DNA from: Hetaerina americana
Lineage: Eukaryota; Arthropoda; Insecta; Odonata; Calopterygidae
Assembly: GCA_022747635.1 (NCBI GenBank)
Contig: JAKTNV010000078.1
Span: 558,001 to 622,000, forward strand
Direction: 5' to 3'
DNA: 64,000 bases
Below the pieces are notes generated by a model. The model did no database searches, was not told the DNA's origin, and saw only the letters and a list, made by a program, of their open reading frames with translations. The position numbers and the translations under genes are program-made. How positions within the stretch are numbered: the stretch's first letter is position 1; every line of letters begins with the position of its first letter. Below are positions 47,940-58,800 of this stretch, one piece after another.

Positions 47940-48420
47940 TCATCCCATCTCTTTCCCTTCCCCTCCTCTTCCTGTGCAAATTTCCCTACCCCCCCCCCCC
48001 CCGCTTTGCTCACTCGCCCCTTCTGACTAAACCCTAATAACGATTCCCGTCCATCCCCACTCTCCGCACTTCATAGTCCCCTCTCTACCACCCTGAACCC
48101 CTAAAAGGTGATATTTTCCGGCTTTCTTCCACTCTTCTTCCACACCCCTCTCCATCAGGCTCCCCTCTCTTAGCAATTACCATCGTCCCTCTCCGGTACT
48201 CGTCCCATCTCATAAGGTTCCACGCCACCCTTTCCTCGTCTTCCTCTCTATCTCCTTCCTGCTTACGCCGCCAATCTCTCAAACCCACCCCCACTCTCCC
48301 TACCTCTCTCTCTCTCTCGCCACTCCCCCGTATATCCGTTTCTTTCACTTCACCCACTCCTTCCCACTCTTCCCATGCTCCAACTCATTCACTCAACCTC
48401 GACCGGGGAATATCACTTTT
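47940..48420. repeat. Pyrimidine-rich block with C14 run
   Basis: C/T-rich + strand including 14 consecutive C at 47989-48002 and CTCTCTCTCTCTC near 48304-48318. Frames here follow the bias. A C14 run is also a place where sequence errors are likely. Confidence 0.7.
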
Positions 48421-49820
48421 ATAATTTAATCTCGGCGTGTAAGGTGGGACGGAGAGTAAAATATCGGTGGGAAATTTCTTCGAGGTAAGTTTGTTCCTCT
48501 TGCATATTGTTCGTGCGTGTGTGGGTGAGGGATGGATGGATATTAGGACCGGAGACAGGAGATGAATGAGGACGGCACAGGGGCTCAAGAGGCTGTAGCG
48601 ATCCCTTAGTAAGGGTTGGGGGAGGAGAGAATAGTGTGAAGGGGGATGAATGAGTGGAGAAGAGATGGTTTATGGCTGGCGGTCTGCTAAGATCTTTGAT
48701 TCCGGAATTCTTCAATCTGTTCCTTCTTTCTCAAGAGATCTACTTGCGGATGACACCTCGGCATTCGTTTCAGACCCTAAGTCATTTGCAATATGGGAAT
48801 TCGAATTTGATGAAAAAAAAGCTTTAATGAATTTGATAATCCGCCTCCGTAGATTTTTTTAGCATTAGGATAAATTGTCTTCGTAATTTTCACGCGCCCT
48901 TTGAGTCCATTCAATAATTCGTCACCCAGTCAAAATGAAAGGTACTAATAATTTCATCAGCTATTTGAACTTTTAAATATCTTTATCGATTTTCTTCTGA
49001 AGAAAATGCACGCAAATTAACGCTCAGAAAGCGATTATGCACGAATAAGGTTTTCACTTCCCTTTTTTACAGGTAGTTGAAAAATAGTTGAGAAATGGGT
49101 CCCTATTCCGAACCCGCGCCACTGTAATTTGATGAAACGAAAACCTATTAATTCATGTTCGATATAACGTGATTTTCAAGGTATTAGAAGCCAACAACAC
49201 ATATTGGGTGAAGATAAGATATTCGGAAGTCACTGGGAGTCGTGTAGAGGCCCTAGGGTTAATAGATGAACGATATGCCAAGAGTTTTACTGGTATTATA
49301 CGCCCTGTAAACATCTTGCGTAAGGTAATTTGGAAATTATGAAATTCAAAACAGTGTTTTTTTACATTTATTTTACAAGGCTTGTAATCATTCTAAAACT
49401 TTTATTCGGTTGAGTTCATTCATTGTTCTATGCTATACTAGATTATGAAAATACCTTGGGTTAGTAAAATTATACTTTACTAATAATCAGAAATTAAATA
49501 GTATTTGGTTATGTCTGCCGACTAAAATCCATTTTAAACTAGCTTTAAGGAAAAGAATACAGTTTTGAATAGAAAAAAGGTTCATCTTGTATAAGTCATT
49601 CTTTTTGGCATAAAATTAGCTATTATATGAAACAGATGCCCAGGAAAAAATTCAATTCTATCCTGCATAATGAAGAATAGCGTGGAATTACCCTTTCCAG
49701 GCTGCAGTGTTATCCATTATTTTAAAAGATTGTTTGGTATATCTTGTAAACGATCCAAATATTATGAAATCTCGAGTATAGGCTGTCCGAAGTCAAAAAT
49801 ATGTTCCATTAAAATATAAG
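48421..49820. other. Unassigned DNA
   Basis: Nothing recognised. Confidence 0.45.
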
Positions 49821-50075
49821 GATTTCGATAGTTCAGGGGTAGAGCGTTGAACTACTGATTGGAGGCCCGGGTTCGATTCCCGGGAAAGGCTGTCTGGACA
49901 CCGTTAGCTTCACCTACAGCGTGTGATTTTTCGGGTACCGGATCCACCTGGGAAACCATAACTGACACAGAGAAAGGAACTTGACCCCTACCCTGATGTG
50001 TGAACTGCACCCGCCATCGGGCTTAGTATTGGATGAACTCTACCATCACCTACCAAACCGATCTTCGGGTTGATT
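49821..50075 (+). repeat. tRNA-derived SINE, well-preserved head
   Basis: The head has a near-canonical A-box TAGTTCAGGGGTAG (49829-49842) and B-box GGTTCGATTCC (49870-49880) inside a CCCGGGTTCGATTCCCGGG T-arm, at tRNA spacing. The body continues AAAGGCTGTCTGGACACCG, through ACCTGGGAAACCATAACTGA and CTGCACCCGCCATCGGGCTT, to about 50075. The anticodon arm does not form well, so I call a pol III-type SINE, not a tRNA gene. Part of the head and body start recurs at 54857. I found no certain target duplication, so the 3' boundary is approximate. Confidence 0.8.
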
Positions 50076-50472
50076 ACTTTATGAAGGTTATTAAATGTAG
50101 CGATTCAATAGCTCCAATGGCGTGAAATCGCATAAAAGACTCAAGTGATAACATGCCCTGAAATATACCTAATTTATGTTTGAGGTAATGGTATGTTGCG
50201 TTAATTTTGATTTCAAATCTACGCACTTTAGCCATGGCTGCACCTAAACTTATCCGATGTCCAGTGGACGCATCCGCATATATTTTTGTATTGATGAATT
50301 TGACCGAAGATTTTGCACGAGGATTATGATGAATCATTAATTTGGTATTTCTTCGACATTTGCCTATCAGACTGATTCATGGTTTTAAATATATTTAGGG
50401 TCGATGTGTCCATATTTGAGGCCGGTACTTTTTTAATATCCATTATAATGAACAAGGGAGAATAAAAAACTT

Positions 50473-50588
50473 TGCGTTTCCACGGAATAGAATTTTTATT
50501 GTCGACTAGTTTTGCTGCACTGGTGTAAAGATGATAGCACAGGGTAACTAAACTAGGCGACAGTAAAAATTCTATTCTGTGGATGCGT
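50473..50588. repeat. Inverted repeat with 34-nt arms
   Basis: Arms 50479-50512 and 50550-50583 are reverse complements with three mismatches (TCCACGGAATAGAATTTTTA..), separated by 37 nt. TGCGT lies next to both ends (50473-50477 and 50584-50588), which could be a 5-bp duplication. It may be a small MITE or the inverted end of a larger element such as a Penelope-like retroelement. No coding potential. Confidence 0.8.
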
Positions 50589-51379
50589 AGAGTGAGTTGA
50601 TTCTTCCTAGCCCATTAAATCCATATTTTTCATTATGGGTTTTTTTATGGTTTGGAATGGACTGAAGGAATCGAACGTGGGGTGTAGGACGGGGAGGCAA
50701 TATAAAGAGTGAACATAATGTGAAATGGTGGAGGATGAAGGAAACGGGAATTCAAAAAGTGCTTTTTTTGAAAAAGGCCTGATAGTGATTGTGGGACTTT
50801 TTAACTGAGGTGATGATATTTTACTTGCACCTGGTTTGATATGATGGTAAAAATACGTTCAGAAAACAAATTATTTGAGAATTTAATTAGCATTCCAATG
50901 GAGGATGACATAATTTCAAGTTTTTATTTACGCAAAATTTTGATAGAGGCATCAATATAAAGACAGAAAAATAAGTTATCTTGATAAATCACAATTTTTA
51001 GTTATCGAGACCAAAATGGGTTACTAACACCGGTGAAAAAAGCGCTACGGTGCATTTGGACGAAGAGCATTTAATAAGGAAGTAAGATACATAGGGCTAA
51101 GGTACATAATCGAATCCTGAACACAATTAAGTTTCAGTGGGATAAAAATTATATCATCAACCAAAATATCCGGAAGAAAGAGTTATTGGTGAATAAATCG
51201 ATAGCTTTGAAATTACATATTGGATATAAAATAATTGGTTACTTGGAACGCAAATAAAATAAAATAATTAGATAAACCAATTGAAAGGGCAACTTCAAAT
51301 TATTCCGTGACACTTTGGTAACCTTTCACGAGAAAATTTGAAGTAACAATACACTGTCCCGAAAAACATGAAACTAGGA
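50589..51379. other. Unassigned AT-rich DNA
   Basis: Nothing recognised. Confidence 0.45.
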
Positions 51380-51840
51380 GCAGAGTAAATGCACGGGAGA
51401 GGACACTACATTTGGCACCCCATCAGGTAGATTGGGCGCGGCGCGTAAGGACTGAAAATATTAGGGACCGCTTGGAGCAGGGTGCGCAGAGGATATGATT
51501 GGGAGAGACACGGACGGCCGTAATGGGGTGTGAGTAATAAGCAGCGGGAGGGAAGGGGGAGCCTAAAGGGATCGAGAGCGTGGCAGGGAGAGGTGCTAGA
51601 ATTGCGATATGGATACAAGAAGCGAGGTTGGTAGTTTAGAGATTGTGGATGTAGATGCGAGGCGTGCAGGGCAGAAGTGTCATGCGTAGCGCGGAGGACG
51701 GGAGATTGGATGCAGTGAGGAGCAAGGGGTAAAGAGGTAATTTGTCGCGTGGATGTGAGAGGTGGGGCATGGGTTAGCTGAGAGAGCGAGGTGTTGCTGC
51801 AAAGTGGCAGGTGAGACCCAGTAATCTCTCATCCCAGGGA
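51380..51840. other. GC- and purine-rich block
   Basis: G/A-rich with CpGs (GGGCGCGGCGCGTAAGGACT). Frames follow the bias; no motif. Possibly a decayed retroelement part. Confidence 0.4.
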
Positions 51841-52459
51841 AAGATAGGCTAGATCAGTTTAATAACTCTGCGGGGAATATCATTTTAGGTTCTTTCTCGC
51901 CAGATATGAATCACGGGGATGGCATATGCCACTAGATATCTCAATTTTAACGTGCCGTGGAGGAAGGACCAAATAGGCATCAGAGTCGGACATATGGCCC
52001 TTGTATGTTATTCTAATAAACGAAAAAGCCCAAGTAATATTTTCCACAAAATCATGAAATGAAAGCATATTAAAGTAGACTGCATCTAACTATGAAAGTC
52101 AGAGTAAAATCTTCCAAACTCCATTACTTAAACTTAAAAACTTAACGGTAAACGAGGAGCTCGCATAGAACCATCACAGAACATCATATTCTATTTCTTT
52201 ACCCAAAAATATTCTCTATTCATTACGATAAGAAAATACTTCATTATTTTAATGGTGAGGACAAAAGACATGCCGAGGAGTTCGTTTTTACCTTTGATTC
52301 CGATTCCATTATATTTTGTGACGCATAGATGATCCATCACCTAGATTTTTCATCCAAAATATCAAAAGGGGACTAAAATATTCAAACATCCAAGCGGGTT
52401 TCGGTTTTCGTGGCAGATTTTGGTCTGAAATTTACTCTTTAGTTTTCAAGTAGATGAAT
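51841..52459. other. Unassigned AT-rich DNA
   Basis: Nothing recognised. Confidence 0.45.
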
Positions 52460-52880
52460 GCCTAGTTTGCCACTCGGTGGGCACAACGAGAGCACAATCT
52501 TACCATTTGCGAATCTCACCTAGAATGTTGAGGCGCGCCTCAGACTTCGGTGGATTTATAACCCGCTCGCCGACGCAGATGTTTCCCTTGGCACAGCACC
52601 CTTTTTTTCTTTGCATGGCAACGCCCTTGCCATGCCTCGTCTTGCATGGTAACGTCGGATTATTCATATTTTCCGCGATGACCTCTTTGACGTCTCAGCC
52701 GGCAGCTTTACCCTCGTGCCTATCACCCTCCAGACGTACCTCATGCAGTTCCCCTCTCCCGAGGCGAATACGTTCCCTCCCACCCTCAACCATCTTCAGT
52801 CGATGGGGACTGGGTCCCCTCACCACCTCCTTTCGGATGGCGCCACGTGCCCTTGGAAGACACCACCAAATAGGATGATG
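52460..52880. promoter_or_regulatory. CpG-rich segment with X-box-like and CRE-like motifs, tentative
   Basis: GC and CpG content rise over about 400 bp (GAGGCGCGCCTCAG at 52530-52543 is a 14-bp near-palindrome). TTTGCATGGCAACGC (52612-52626) and TTGCATGGTAACG (52643-52655) resemble half-sites of RFX X-boxes, and TTGACGTCTCAG (52687-52698) holds a CRE-like TGACGTC. Such a cluster could be a promoter, but single motifs occur by chance. The + frame 52477-52878 is not recognised as protein. Confidence 0.2.
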
Positions 52881-53436
52881 GTGAAACTTTGATTTCAAGC
52901 CAGCGTGATCTATCAGCATCAAATGTACCACGTGGAGAAGCACATTTTTACTTAAAGGGGCACATGGAAAATTTCCATTATAAGTGTTCCTCACCTTATT
53001 ATGCCTATCATGCAGGAAATTCCATTCTCTGATATTAAATGCTGGGGTTCATGGGTTCACCTAAGATGAGGAATTTTTTTTAAGTGTTGAATTGTACTGC
53101 GTTAAAAGTTGTAAAAGCTCATGTTCATAGGATGCAAGTTGGTGATTCTATCCTCTCATGCATTCACAGGGTATTTGCGATACTAAGTTGGGTTCAAGTT
53201 TGGCTACATAGGGAGGAGTGACACTACGTCTATTGGAATGACATAATGGTCCATATTAATTCACCCTAGGAACAAACTCATCAGAATTCAACTCATAAAT
53301 ATGAAAGGGGATCTTGGAAATAATCAAGCAAGGTGCTCCTCTCTCAAAAATAGCCATTTATTGAATAAATGAATAGGTCAACAAAAGTATAAATCTTTTA
53401 ACTTTTCACGAAACAAACACGAAAAACACACACATA
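52881..53436. other. Unassigned AT-rich DNA
   Basis: Nothing recognised. Confidence 0.45.
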
Positions 53437-53438
53437 TA

Positions 53439-54770
53439 CTACCTTGATCAAAAATTTCCCGGAATTTATTCAGAAAATTAAAAATACAAGTTTATTCATC
53501 TAAATCTATATTGTCCCCTTCAAAGTAATCCCCATCGACTGCAACACACTTATGCCAGCGCTTGATCCAATCCTCGAAACATTTTTTATATTCGGTTTTC
53601 GGTATGTCCATCAGTGCTTCCTGCGATTTTTCCATTACTTCCTCTCGGCTGCTAAAACGCGTTCCCCGTAATGGTTTTTTTAACTCGATTGAACAGAAAG
53701 AAGTCACAGGGAGCCAAATCAGGTGAATTCGGTGGCTGTTGGATGGTATTTGTTGCATTTTTCGTCAAAAAATTACGAATAATGATAGCACTGTGCGACG
53801 GTGCGTTATCATGGTGCAAAATCCACGAATTTTCTGCCCACATTTCTGGTCTCTTTCGGCGAATTGCTTCACGCAAACGTCTCATAACGCCCAAATAATA
53901 CTCTTTGTTTACTGTCTGGCCTTCTGGCAAAAATTCATGATGCACTACACCGTTGTAATCCATGAAAACCGTCAGCATTGCCTTCTTTTTTGACTGAAAA
54001 CGACGGGGTTTTTTTGGTCTCGGCTCATTTGGTGAACGCCATTCACTTGCCTGATGTCTGGATTGCGTGTCGTACTCATAAACCCACGTCTCGTCTCCAG
54101 TAATGATCCTTTTGATGAATGTGGGATCGGATTCAGCCTCGCAAATCATGTCTTTTGCGACGTCAACACGGTCTCTTTTTTGCATGAAATTGAGGTCTTT
54201 TGGAACCAACTTTGCTGCTACACGACGGAAACCCAAACCATTAACCACAATGTCTTGGGCGGATCCATAGGCAATGTTCAAGTCCTCCGCTATTTCTCTG
54301 ATGGTTAATTTGCGGTTATTGACCAACATTTCTTTTACTTTATCAATTTTTTCACCGACTTTCGATGTCGATGGTCTGCCACTGCGTTCATCATCTTCGA
54401 TTGACTCACGACCACTTCTGAACCGCTCGTGCCACTGGTAAACGACCGTTTTTTTTAGAGAATCGTTGCCGAAACTCTTTTCCAACATTTCCAACGTCCG
54501 TGCGCCACTAAATCCGTTTTTTACGCAAAATTTAATACAAGTTCGTTGTTGCAAATTTAAATCCATTTCTGCAATTGTAAAAAATCGCCAACACACACAG
54601 AGATAGATGTACTCTTGGCTACGTAACTTTTGCAAATGTCAAGTTATGACACTAAGATTTAAAGGGAATATCAACAACAGATGTACCAATTTAACAAAAA
54701 AAACAGAACTCAAATCGGAACGATGGGAGCGCCACACGGTGGTTATTTCGGGAACTTTTTGATCAAGGTA

Positions 54771-54771
<1 letters not shown>
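53439..54771 (-). mobile_element. Near-intact mariner of a third family
   Basis: 1333 bp. Terminal inverted repeats CTACCTTGATCAAAAATTTC at 53439 and, on the other strand from 54771, CTACCTTGATCAAAAAGTTC (both continuing CCCG). TA flanks both ends (53437-53438, 54772-54773). The right flank is a long (TA)n array and the left flank CACACATATA, so it inserted in or beside a microsatellite. The single transposase gene is broken by one base only. Different terminal repeats and low protein similarity separate it from the 24.4-kb family. Confidence 0.93.
53492..54566 (-). pseudogene. Mariner transposase with one +1 frameshift
   Basis: Starts at the ATG complementary to 54564-54566 (MDLNLQQRTCIKFCVKNGFS) and ends with TAA complementary to 53492-53494. 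The 1075 bp are one more than 358 codons. The HTH region, RSGRPSTSKV linker and VPKDLN are intact. Catalytic Asp residues lie in ITGDETWV, HHDNAPSHS and SPDLAPCDFFLF, with 34 residues between the last two (D34D). Past FNRVKK the frame shifts: the run of seven A (complement of 53674-53680) has one base too many, since the other frame continues KKPLRGTRFSSREEV as relatives do and ends DNIDLDE. All three catalytic residues are upstream of the break. The extra base could be a real mutation or a homopolymer sequence error. Confidence 0.93.
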
Positions 54772-54836
<65 letters not shown>

Positions 54837-54855
54837 TTATATATATATATATATA
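54772..54855. repeat. (TA)n microsatellite
   Basis: About 84 bp of TA with two or three interruptions (ATGTATATATATATTTATA), next to the mariner end. Confidence 0.95.
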
Positions 54856-54856
54856 G

Positions 54857-54960
54857 CGCGTTTCGATTCCCGGGTAAGTCCCTGGACACCTTGAAACCTT
54901 ATCTTAACAGGAACACAAAGAAAGGACGCTCACTTATATTTTGGACGGCAAAGCTGTCAT
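54857..54960 (+). repeat. 5'-truncated SINE fragment
   Basis: TTTCGATTCCCGGGTAAGTC then CCTGGACACCTT matches the B-box and body start of the SINE at 49821 (GTTCGATTCCCGGGAAAGGC, TCTGGACACCGTT). It begins directly after the TA array. The similarity fades after about 45 bp. Confidence 0.5.
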
Positions 54961-55124
54961 AGATTTCGACGATCGTGCCATTGATGCGTCAAAACTACCT
55001 ATGTGAGTGTCCTTTATTTGTATTTCTATGTTTTAAAAATCTGCATCCGTTTTATATACATATATTATATATATATGTACATATATATTTAATATATTAA
55101 TTCTTATATATACATATATATGTA

Positions 55125-55877
55125 CGAGGGTCATCCGGAAAGTAGTACCCGTTCGTGAAATAAAGACACAAAAGTAAATATTAACAAACATAAAAAATTT
55201 TATTTGAAAGAGGATACTTTAAACTACTTCTCAACATAATCTCCAAGCAAATTAAGGCATTTGTCATAACGTGTGACAAGTTTCTGTATTCCTGCTGCAT
55301 AGTCCTTCGCCGCCAGCTCATTGAGATACGCGAGGGACCCATCTTGCACAAATTTTTGCATAATGCAGATGGTGTTTAACAATTTCATGAACAATTGTTC
55401 GAGAAACATTGGGAAAATGCTCACAGATGTCATCAATTGTGACGCGCCGATCGTTCCTCACGAATTCGTCAACTGAGCTCACCAGTTGGTCTGTAATGAC
55501 AGACGGTCTGCCCGAACGCTCATCGTCGTGTGTGTTCCCCCTCCCCATGTTGAAGTTGCGACACCACCGCCGAACAGACGACTCGTCCATTACATTGTCT
55601 CCATACACCTCCTTTAATTGGCGATGAATATCACATGGGCGAACGTTTCTTGCATTGAGGAATTTAATCACTGCCCTCACTTCACAACTGGCGGCGTTCT
55701 CAATTTTTTTAAACATTGTAAACAATCACAGAAACAACACAGGCAATGCTAGCGTCACGCAACTTGGCTCAGAGAAGGCAGACAAGCCACTGAAGCTATC
55801 TGACCTCGTCCAGCGGCTACTCGCGTCGTCAGCACTTCATGCGGCACGAACGGGTACTACTTTCCGGATGACCCTCG
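55125..55877 (-). mobile_element. 753-bp deletion-derivative mariner, second copy
   Basis: Same family and same deletion as the outer copy at 24377-26465, with both 33-bp terminal repeats and TA at both ends (55123-55124, 55878-55879). The junction (read on the + strand as CATTGAGATACGCGAGGGAC) is identical in the two copies, so the deletion happened once and the product then moved. This copy is uninterrupted. The left flank is a TA-rich microsatellite. Confidence 0.95.
55224..55716 (-). pseudogene. Truncated transposase in the second deletion derivative
   Basis: ATG complementary to 55714-55716. The DNA-binding region matches the intact protein through ARWVPR, then VSQ and stop; the catalytic domain is deleted. 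The C-terminal piece up to the TAG complementary to 55224-55226 is out of frame. It reads RSGRPSV like the intact copy, where the outer 24-26-kb copy reads RSERPSV. Confidence 0.9.
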
Positions 55878-55879
55878 TA

Positions 55880-58800
55880 TATAACTTGACTCTAGAACAT
55901 CTTTGAGATAAACCACTCATAGAAGGTATATGGTCCCCCAGGCTATCTCTTTAACATTGAGAATCGTTTTTTGGTTGTTTATTTCATCGTTTTTCTAACC
56001 TTAAACATCTATGATATGCTTAGAGATTATGTGCCGTTAAAATTTAAATAAATTTATGAGAAATGTTTTGGCTGGAAAGCTTTTGCAAAGTGCTCCTATT
56101 GTCCCTCTTCCCTGTTGGGTTTCTAGCGTGGTGTAATATTCTTGAATTCGTTGCCAAGGTATTTACAATTCATTTATATTATTTATATTATGGATTTGCG
56201 CTAATAAAGATAGTTTTTTATCAACAGTTATAACTTAATTATTGAATGCCTTGTTTATATTTCAAATATGAATTCCATGTTATTCAGAACTGCACCGTTG
56301 CAAAAACTAAAAAAAAACAAGAAATGCTCCTGTTTCGATTCAAAGTTAATTATGATTGAATCATATAAAAGTACGAATTATGTGTAAATAACCTTATATA
56401 ATCTTTATTGTACGCCAAACATCATCATATAGTTAAATTTTTGAACATAATGCATTCACGTACTTACAGGGAAAAAGTTTTGGTTTTACATTATATTTAA
56501 ATTACAAAGTCAATGAATGCATGTGTTTGGATTTCTATCGAAAGAGCGTTTCAGCAACATTTATGAGTACTTTAACCATACTTTACATCGTTCAAACCAT
56601 TTTAACTTAATAGTTTTATAGGGATCATTAGATCTCAATTTCGCCCAAATAAATACCTCTATCTATATATCTAGTTTTCATTTTACTCGCCACCGTGGCT
56701 ATCACGTACGAATTAATATTAAAACAACGGTCATATGGCCCATTCATTTGTTCGGATTTCCCAGTGAATGAATTATTTTTTTTGTATCCATGATGGAGTT
56801 TCTTCAATCACATTTTTGAACTTCTTTTGCTAATTTTAAGTTTCATTTAGTATGATATATACTAATCAGCAGTCTGCCTGACTGACAAAGTGAGAGAAGA
56901 AATTCTAGAATACTTTCACCATTGAAAAATTCTAAATAATAACGTTACGCTGTAATAAGGAGGAAAGTTTAGTAAAGCTATTTTAATGGTCCATATTAAA
57001 CCCACTGAGATCTCTTATCATGTTACCTTATAGCAATACATACAGTTTTACGTGCGTTCCATTTTTACTATGCGTCCCATGTAAAATAATACATAATAAG
57101 GCTAGAATAAACATCCATTTTAAGTTAAACTTCTTGCTCACGTCATCCTTTATAATTCAGTGGAACCTCCAATAGTGAGCAATTCCTCTCGCTGGCACCT
57201 CTAAGTAGAGGATAATGAATACTTTTCTCGGAATAAGCCAATTAAGGAGATAATAAATGCACCTCTAATGGTCACTCTCAATAGATGCTGCGGTCAAGCT
57301 GCTTCGAAATCTCTAAATCCTACCACACTTGCATAATGGTCTTCCAGGCTTTGAAGCATAGAGTATGGGCAATGGAGAAATGGAATGAGCGGAATCGGGA
57401 AAATCAATTCACTCATCTTTTCTTCTTCAATGTTCCCGTAATGTGCGTACTCGAACTTACTATGTATTCGACCTTTTAAATCAAGATTTTTCCCTAACCA
57501 TAAACAAATATAATACTAATTAATAACTATATCAATATAAGTTCTTGTGACCCACGAGGGCCACTGTGGATTAAAAATTGAGTGAGAGAGTATTTGCACC
57601 ATGAGTGTGTGTTAAAACTATATGGTTGTCATCATATAGCTGTAAATTAGTGCGATTGAGGGGTTGCTAACTCGGGGGTAAAAACCCCGCAACTCGTGAG
57701 TGCGTCTGTGATTTCTACTCACAAGGGTCACAAACCTGGGTGGGAGAAGTTTTTCATTGATATGCATAATTTATTTTTCTTTATAAATATTATTTTCCCT
57801 TTTACTTCATCCAAAATATATCAATTGAACATATGCTCCGTGGTGAGTCTACATGAGTGTGGCTTTTGGGGAAGTCCCCTTCTTTAGGTTTTTTACTTTA
57901 TTTCCACGGTAAGCGCCTGTTTCCATCAGTATCTAAAAATTCTAAACTTCTCAGAACTTAATGCTGCATTTTTAAAAGAGGTCTGCTATTGTTTGCTGTT
58001 TATTACTATCTTGCTGATAGCGTTGAGTATATCGAATACACTAGAAACGAAGTGAAACTACACGACAAAAAAGTGTAGTGGATCGGAAAGTGGAGACGAT
58101 CGGGAAGAGAAATTTTCATTGATCAAAAAGAAGAATAAAAACATACCATAGGAGAAGTTATAATTGTATTGCCATAAAAACTCCAAATTTGAACGAGGAA
58201 AGTCCGGGTTTTTGGATGGTGTTTGAACAGCAGAAGCAACCGGCGGAAAGTGTAGTTCACCTAGGTCAAGGTCTAAAGGTGAGCCGGGATTAAAGCAAAA
58301 AGACATGACTTAGACCATATAAAAAGGTGAAAGGTAAATCGGAGTTAAGGATCAAATGCGAAAAATCAGGACCGAATGCTAAATTTTAGGACTAGCGGCT
58401 CCTATTAGGACATTTTTGCGGAAAATTAAAGCCGTTTGCAAAATTAGAGCAGACTACAGACCCTCATGGGTGGTTTACACAATGTCCAACGCCAACTACC
58501 TTAAATATCTCCTTATTGACAATGCCAAGAATGATTTCAAACTATTTTGGTCTTCTAAAAGTAATATGGCTGCAAGTATAGTATTGGTAGGATGAGTTGG
58601 GGAATTATTGATGAAGCCTTCATGAATGAGCCGACGGCTTCGATGGAAATCGATTTGTAGTTTTTGCATATCATTTGCATTTTTGGGTCAGATATTTTGG
58701 AATCCACTGATGTATTGCGATGTAATATTTATTTTTGAATCGCCATACCACGGTTAGTAAGCCTTCACTACTAAGAAACTCATGCTTAGAAGCCCATGAA

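Noticed and set aside
47989..48002. C14 run as a functional i-motif or G-quadruplex site
   Set aside because: A single homopolymer in a pyrimidine-rich block has no further support and may be of uncertain length.
49821..49895. Functional tRNA gene
   Set aside because: A- and B-boxes are good but the anticodon arm and acceptor stem do not form; the body continues as a SINE.
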